A model generated the notes under the pieces. The model had not been told where the DNA came from and searched no databases. It worked only from the letters and a program-made list of their open reading frames with translations. From Thiomicrorhabdus sp. (lineage in GTDB: Bacteria; Pseudomonadota; Gammaproteobacteria; Thiomicrospirales; Thiomicrospiraceae): a stretch of 18,898 nt of DNA. The stretch lies in contig JAKITH010000008.1 in assembly GCA_021648185.1 (NCBI GenBank), forward strand, positions 1-18,898, read 5' to 3'. The translations under genes and the position numbers were made by a program. Shown here piece after piece: positions 16,054 to 18,898 of the stretch (position 1 is its first letter; each line of letters opens with the position of its first letter).

Positions 16054-16085
16054 CCCTAACCCACCTTTCTATCTGTGGATTAGGG
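16054..16085 (+). repeat. Hairpin between folP and glmM
   Basis: CCCTAACCCAC pairs with GTGGATTAGGG (ten of eleven positions) around a ten-base loop. No T-run follows on the plus strand, so it is probably not a terminator. Its outer arms, CCCTA and GATTAGGG, recur in the SPOR-purF hairpin at 9258-9279. Confidence 0.5.
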
Positions 16086-16120
16086 AAGTTGAATAAGCAG
16101 GAATATTTAGGTAAAAAAAC

Positions 16121-17449
16121 ATGCAAAAAAAATATTTTGGAACCGATGGCATTCGTAACCGTGTTGGCAAAGGCATGATTAGCCCTGACCAAGTGTTAAA
16201 GCTAGGTTGGGCAACGGGTCGAATCATGAAGGAGCGTGGAGAATCAACTGTCATGATCGGTAAGGATACGCGTATTTCGGGGTATATGTTTGAGTCGGCA
16301 TTAGAGTCGGGGTTTATCGCTGCCGGGATTGATGTTTTATTGTTAGGGCCTATGCCGACGCCTGCTGTGGCGTATTTAACCCAAACATTTCATGCGGATG
16401 CGGGAATTGTTATTAGTGCCTCTCACAACCCTCATTATGATAATGGAATCAAGTTTTTTTCAGCTAAAGGAAAAAAAATTACAGATGAGATCGAATTAGC
16501 CATTGAGGAAACGTTTGAGCAGCAACTTGAAATTGTTCCATCTGAACAGTTGGGTAAGGCGCGAAGAATTGATGATGCGCCAGGTCGTTATATCGAATTT
16601 TGTAAAAGTACCTATTCAGGACAAAAGAAACTGGATGGTTTAAAAATTGTATTGGATTGTGCAAATGGAGCGACCTATCATGTCGCTCCTTGTGTTTTTG
16701 AGGAGTTAGGGGCCGAGGTTGTTTTGATTGGTGTTAAGCCTGATGGCCTTAATATCAATCAAGCGTGCGGTGCAACTCACTTGGAGGCGCTTCAGCAAGC
16801 TGTATTGGATCATGATGCGGATTTAGGGGTTGCATTTGATGGCGATGGTGATCGGGTTATGATGGTGGATGAAGAGGGTAAGGTTTTAGATGGTGATGCC
16901 ATTCTTTATATTTTAGCGACGGCTTCTGAACATGCCGTTTCAGCTGTCTCTGGCACGGTCATGAGTAACTTAGGACTGGAAAGTTCTTTAAGAAAGAGGG
17001 GGGTTGAGTTGCACCGAACGTCCGTTGGCGATCGCTATGTGATGGAGTGTCTACTTGAAAAGGGCTTGTGTTTTGGCGCGGAGCCGTCAGGTCACGTGTT
17101 GTGTCTTGATAAAATTACAACTGGGGATGGTATTGTTGCTGCGCTACAGGTTTTATCGATACTGGTTAATACGGGTCAAAGCCTGTCGGTATTAACTCAG
17201 TCATTAGAGATATATCCGCAAGTGTTAAAAAACATTCATGTTGAGAGCGCCGTTGGATTGCAAAGTAATATTTTGCTTCAAGAAAAAGTAATTTCTCTTG
17301 AAAAAATAATGGGAAATGATGGACGAATTTTGATTAGAGCCTCAGGAACAGAGCCTTTGATTCGAGTGATGGTTGAAGGGAAGAGTGCTGAGTTGGTTGA
17401 AAAAGTCGCTGTTGAGTTGGCTAATTTGGTTAAATCAGAATTTTCTTGA
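16121..17449 (+). CDS. glmM: Phosphoglucosamine mutase
   Basis: GlmM converts glucosamine-6-phosphate to glucosamine-1-phosphate on the way to UDP-GlcNAc for peptidoglycan and lipopolysaccharide. The 442-residue protein begins YFGTDGIRNRVG, has the phosphoserine S101 in ISASHNPHYDNGIKF (S102 in E. coli), the metal-binding DGDGDR at 240-245, and the C-terminal phosphate-binding RASGTEPLIRVM. Length is normal. The ATG follows an AGG at 16109-16111 by nine bases. The 70-nt gap to folP contains a hairpin. A six-G run occurs at 16998-17003 without breaking the frame. Confidence 0.97.
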   Translation: MQKKYFGTDGIRNRVGKGMISPDQVLKLGWATGRIMKERGESTVMIGKDTRISGYMFESALESGFIAAGIDVLLLGPMPTPAVAYLTQTFHADAGIVISASHNPHYDNGIKFFSAKGKKITDEIELAIEETFEQQLEIVPSEQLGKARRIDDAPGRYIEFCKSTYSGQKKLDGLKIVLDCANGATYHVAPCVFEELGAEVVLIGVKPDGLNINQACGATHLEALQQAVLDHDADLGVAFDGDGDRVMMVDEEGKVLDGDAILYILATASEHAVSAVSGTVMSNLGLESSLRKRGVELHRTSVGDRYVMECLLEKGLCFGAEPSGHVLCLDKITTGDGIVAALQVLSILVNTGQSLSVLTQSLEIYPQVLKNIHVESAVGLQSNILLQEKVISLEKIMGNDGRILIRASGTEPLIRVMVEGKSAELVEKVAVELANLVKSEFS

Positions 17450-17459
17450 AATTTCAATG

Positions 17460-17488
17460 TTGTTTTTATCCTAATAAACCGCTAATAT
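17460..17488 (+). promoter_or_regulatory. Candidate sigma-70 promoter for tpiA-secG
   Basis: TTGTTT at 17460-17465 and TAATAT at 17483-17488 are separated by 17 nt, in the 68-nt gap between glmM and tpiA. Both boxes deviate from consensus but the spacing is ideal. Transcription would begin near 17495, leaving a 5' leader of about 23 nt. Confidence 0.4.
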
Positions 17489-17517
17489 TGTGAAACTTTT
17501 GTGTCGGAGAATATTCA

Positions 17518-18276
17518 ATGAGAAAACCATTTGTTGCAGGTAACTGGAAAATGCATGGTTCAAAAGCCTTTATTTTGAACTTGGTTACAGGGTTAAATTC
17601 TAAGGCGAGTGAGCTTCAGGGAGTTGATGTGGCTATTTGCCCGCCGTCACTTTATATCGACTTTACCAAGCGTAGTTTGTCGACTGAGGCGATTGCTATT
17701 GGCGCTCAAAACATGGCCGAAGAACCTCATCAAGGTGCTTTTACAGGAGAGGGTTCTGCCTCAATGTTAAAAGACCTGGGTTGTCGTTATGTGATTTTAG
17801 GTCATTCTGAACGTCGTGCTATTTACGGTGAGACGAATGCAGAGGTCGCGAATAAGGTTCAGGTTGCTTTGGCGGCAGGAATTACGCCAATATTATGCGT
17901 GGGAGAGACGCTTGAGCAAAGAGAGTCTGGCGTAATGGAGTCGGTTATTTCTGAACAGCTTGATGCGGTTTTGGATGTAGTGGGTATCGCAGCCTTTAAA
18001 GACGTTGTGATTGCTTATGAGCCTGTTTGGGCTATTGGTACGGGGGTTACTGCTTCTCCACAGCAAGCGCAGGATGTGCATGCGTTTATTCGGTCTAAAT
18101 TAGCAAGTTTGGATGCTGGCGTAGCAGAAAATATCATTATTCAGTATGGCGGCAGTGTTAAACCGGGTAATGCAAAAGAATTATTTGGGCAACCCGATAT
18201 TGATGGGGGTCTGATTGGTGGTGCATCACTTGATGCAGATGACTTTATCGCAATTTGTAAGGCGGCGGAAATTTAA
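17518..18276 (+). CDS. tpiA: Triosephosphate isomerase
   Basis: TpiA interconverts dihydroxyacetone phosphate and glyceraldehyde-3-phosphate in glycolysis, gluconeogenesis and, in autotrophs, the Calvin cycle. The 252-residue protein has N9 and K11 in GNWKMHG, the catalytic histidine H96 in LGHSERR, the catalytic glutamate E168 in [11 protein letters not shown], and the phosphate-binding [15 protein letters not shown] Shine-Dalgarno precedes the ATG by about nine bases. The stop TAA shares its last base with the secG ATG, an arrangement typical of translational coupling. Confidence 0.98.
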   Translation: MRKPFVAGNWKMHGSKAFILNLVTGLNSKASELQGVDVAICPPSLYIDFTKRSLSTEAIAIGAQNMAEEPHQGAFTGEGSASMLKDLGCRYVILGHSERRAIYGETNAEVANKVQVALAAGITPILCVGETLEQRESGVMESVISEQLDAVLDVVGIAAFKDVVIAYEPVWAIGTGVTASPQQAQDVHAFIRSKLASLDAGVAENIIIQYGGSVKPGNAKELFGQPDIDGGLIGGASLDADDFIAICKAAEI

Positions 18277-18596
18277 TGTTTGAAATTATTTTAACAGTGC
18301 ATATTATTATTGCATTTTTATTGATTACCTTGGTGTTGTTGCAACATGGTAAAGGGGCGGATGCGGGTGCAAACTTTGGCGGAGGCGGATCCTCTCAGTC
18401 GGTATTTGGTAGTGGCGGGACGGCTACGTTTTTATCGAGAGTAACGGCTGTTGTGGCAACCCTGTTCTTTGTGACCAGTTTGACACTGGCTTATCTTGCC
18501 AGTCAGCAAGCAAAGGGCTATCAGAGTGTGGCAAAAGAAGCGGTTGAAAGTAATGTGATTGAAAACCCTGATATACCAGTTGTTCCAAATAACTAA
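18276..18596 (+). CDS. secG: Preprotein translocase subunit SecG
   Basis: SecG is the small non-essential partner of SecY and SecE in the inner-membrane protein-export channel. The 106-residue product has two membrane segments, at about 3-21 and 54-72, separated by a Gly-rich loop with the family motif [19 protein letters not shown] and then FLSR. The C-terminal tail is acidic and polar. It starts on the last base of the tpiA stop. The tpiA-secG-tRNA-Leu-nuo order is conserved in several gammaproteobacteria. A probable terminator overlaps the stop codon. Confidence 0.95.
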   Translation: MFEIILTVHIIIAFLLITLVLLQHGKGADAGANFGGGGSSQSVFGSGGTATFLSRVTAVVATLFFVTSLTLAYLASQQAKGYQSVAKEAVESNVIENPDIPVVPNN

Positions 18597-18607
18597 CTGT
18601 TTTTTTT
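18577..18607 (+). terminator. Probable rho-independent terminator at the end of secG
   Basis: CAGTT-GTT pairs with AAC-AACTG, with one bulged T at 18594 and the loop CCAAAT, directly followed by eight T at 18600-18607. The stem is AT-rich, so termination may be partial. A second hairpin (AGAGGTTC with GAATCTCT, 18609-18635) follows and may help processing of the tRNA 5' leader. Confidence 0.5.
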
Positions 18608-18646
18608 AAGAGGTTCCTGCTTAGTAAGAATCTCTAAGTTTATTAT

Positions 18647-18731
18647 GCCGATGTGGTGAAATTGGTAGACACGCTACCTTGAGGGGGTAGTGGCGCAAGC
18701 TGTGCCGGTTCGACTCCGGCCATCGGCACCA
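18647..18731 (+). tRNA. tRNA-Leu (anticodon GAG)
   Basis: The 85-nt cloverleaf has a perfect acceptor stem (GCCGATG with CATCGGC), discriminator A, and an encoded CCA at 18729-18731. The anticodon stem CTACC/GGTAG encloses TTGAGGG with anticodon GAG at 18681-18683. A long variable arm marks it as class II, and the T stem is GCCGG/CCGGC with loop TTCGACT. It reads CUC and CUU codons. Its place between secG and nuoA matches leuU next to secG in E. coli. No separate promoter is obvious in the 50-nt spacer, so it probably comes from secG read-through. Confidence 0.97.
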
Positions 18732-18740
18732 TATTCAATG

Positions 18741-18772
18741 CGGTTGCATTGTAGTAATGCAACCGTTTATTT
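18741..18772 (+). terminator. Terminator-like hairpin after tRNA-Leu
   Basis: CGGTTGCATT and AATGCAACCG form ten perfect pairs around the loop GTAGT, followed by TTTATTT. It lies 9 nt after the tRNA and 23 nt before nuoA. It may end the tRNA transcript, attenuate read-through into the nuo operon, or guide tRNA 3' processing. Confidence 0.6.
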
Positions 18773-18795
18773 AATGCTAGACGAGGTCAACACCC

Positions 18796-18898
18796 ATGCT
18801 AGAAAATTATCTTCCAGTCCTAGTCTTTATTGTGCTAGGTGCTCTTTTTGGTGTCGGTCCAATTTTAATTGGATATTTAATGGGGCCGCAAAAGCCTA
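18796..18898 (+). CDS. nuoA: NADH-quinone oxidoreductase subunit A, N-terminal part (3' end outside the window)
   Basis: Thirty-four codons are present, beginning MLENYLPVLVFIVLG and continuing into FGVGPILIGYLMGPQKP. This is the first membrane helix and following turn of NuoA, a small membrane-arm subunit of respiratory complex I. A GAGG at 18783-18786 lies nine bases before the ATG. The rest of the nuo operon is expected to the right. The call rests on this short N-terminus together with the conserved secG-tRNA-Leu-nuoA order. Confidence 0.88.
   Translation, partial: MLENYLPVLVFIVLGALFGVGPILIGYLMGPQKP

Noticed and set aside
1..18898. Mobile elements, phage genes or CRISPR array
   Set aside because: No transposase, integrase, terminal repeats or regularly spaced repeats were seen; the window is almost fully covered by housekeeping genes.

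Overview
The window is a dense run of housekeeping genes from a gammaproteobacterium. The backbone leuB-asd-truA-trpF-trpB-trpA-accD-folC-SPOR-purF-metZ is the order known from Pseudomonas-like genomes. It is followed by yhbY/rlmE-ftsH-folP-glmM-tpiA-secG-tRNA-Leu(GAG)-nuoA, another widely conserved gammaproteobacterial block. Moderate GC and AT-rich spacers, together with direct junctions where fimV and cvpA usually sit, suggest a Thiomicrospira/Hydrogenovibrio-like sulfur oxidiser (Thiotrichales). That placement is inferred from gene order and protein character only; no search was run.

Layout. 1-605: C-terminal part of leuB. 629-1965: a membrane-anchored M23 endopeptidase and a bactofilin whose reading frames overlap by 100 nt, sitting between leuB and asd. 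1983-8757: asd, truA, trpF, trpB, trpA, accD and folC, with gaps of 36 nt or less and several start/stop overlaps, so probably cotranscribed. 8767-12039: SPOR-domain membrane protein, a small intergenic hairpin, purF and metZ. yhbY (12036-12344, the only minus-strand gene) meets metZ tail to tail with a 4-nt overlap and diverges from rlmE. rlmE is followed by ftsH, a clear rho-independent terminator, folP, glmM, tpiA and secG, then tRNA-Leu(GAG), a hairpin, and the first codons of nuoA at the right edge.

Functions. The genes cover leucine (leuB), aspartate-family (asd), tryptophan (trpFBA) and methionine (metZ) synthesis, folate (folC, folP), the first steps of fatty acid (accD) and purine (purF) synthesis, tRNA and rRNA modification or ribosome assembly (truA, rlmE, yhbY), membrane proteolysis and secretion (ftsH, secG), amino-sugar supply for the wall (glmM), glycolysis or the Calvin cycle (tpiA) and respiration (nuoA). 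Apart from the two edge genes all appear intact with their catalytic residues.

I see no mobile element, CRISPR array, phage gene or clearly foreign cassette. The parts most worth a second look are the overlapping M23/bactofilin pair, a hairpin that displays the ftsH ribosome-binding site in its loop flush against the start codon, a strong terminator only 14 nt before the folP start, G8-G9 tracts inside three genes, and two short sequence identities at start codons of unrelated genes. No intergenic stretch exceeds about 130 nt.
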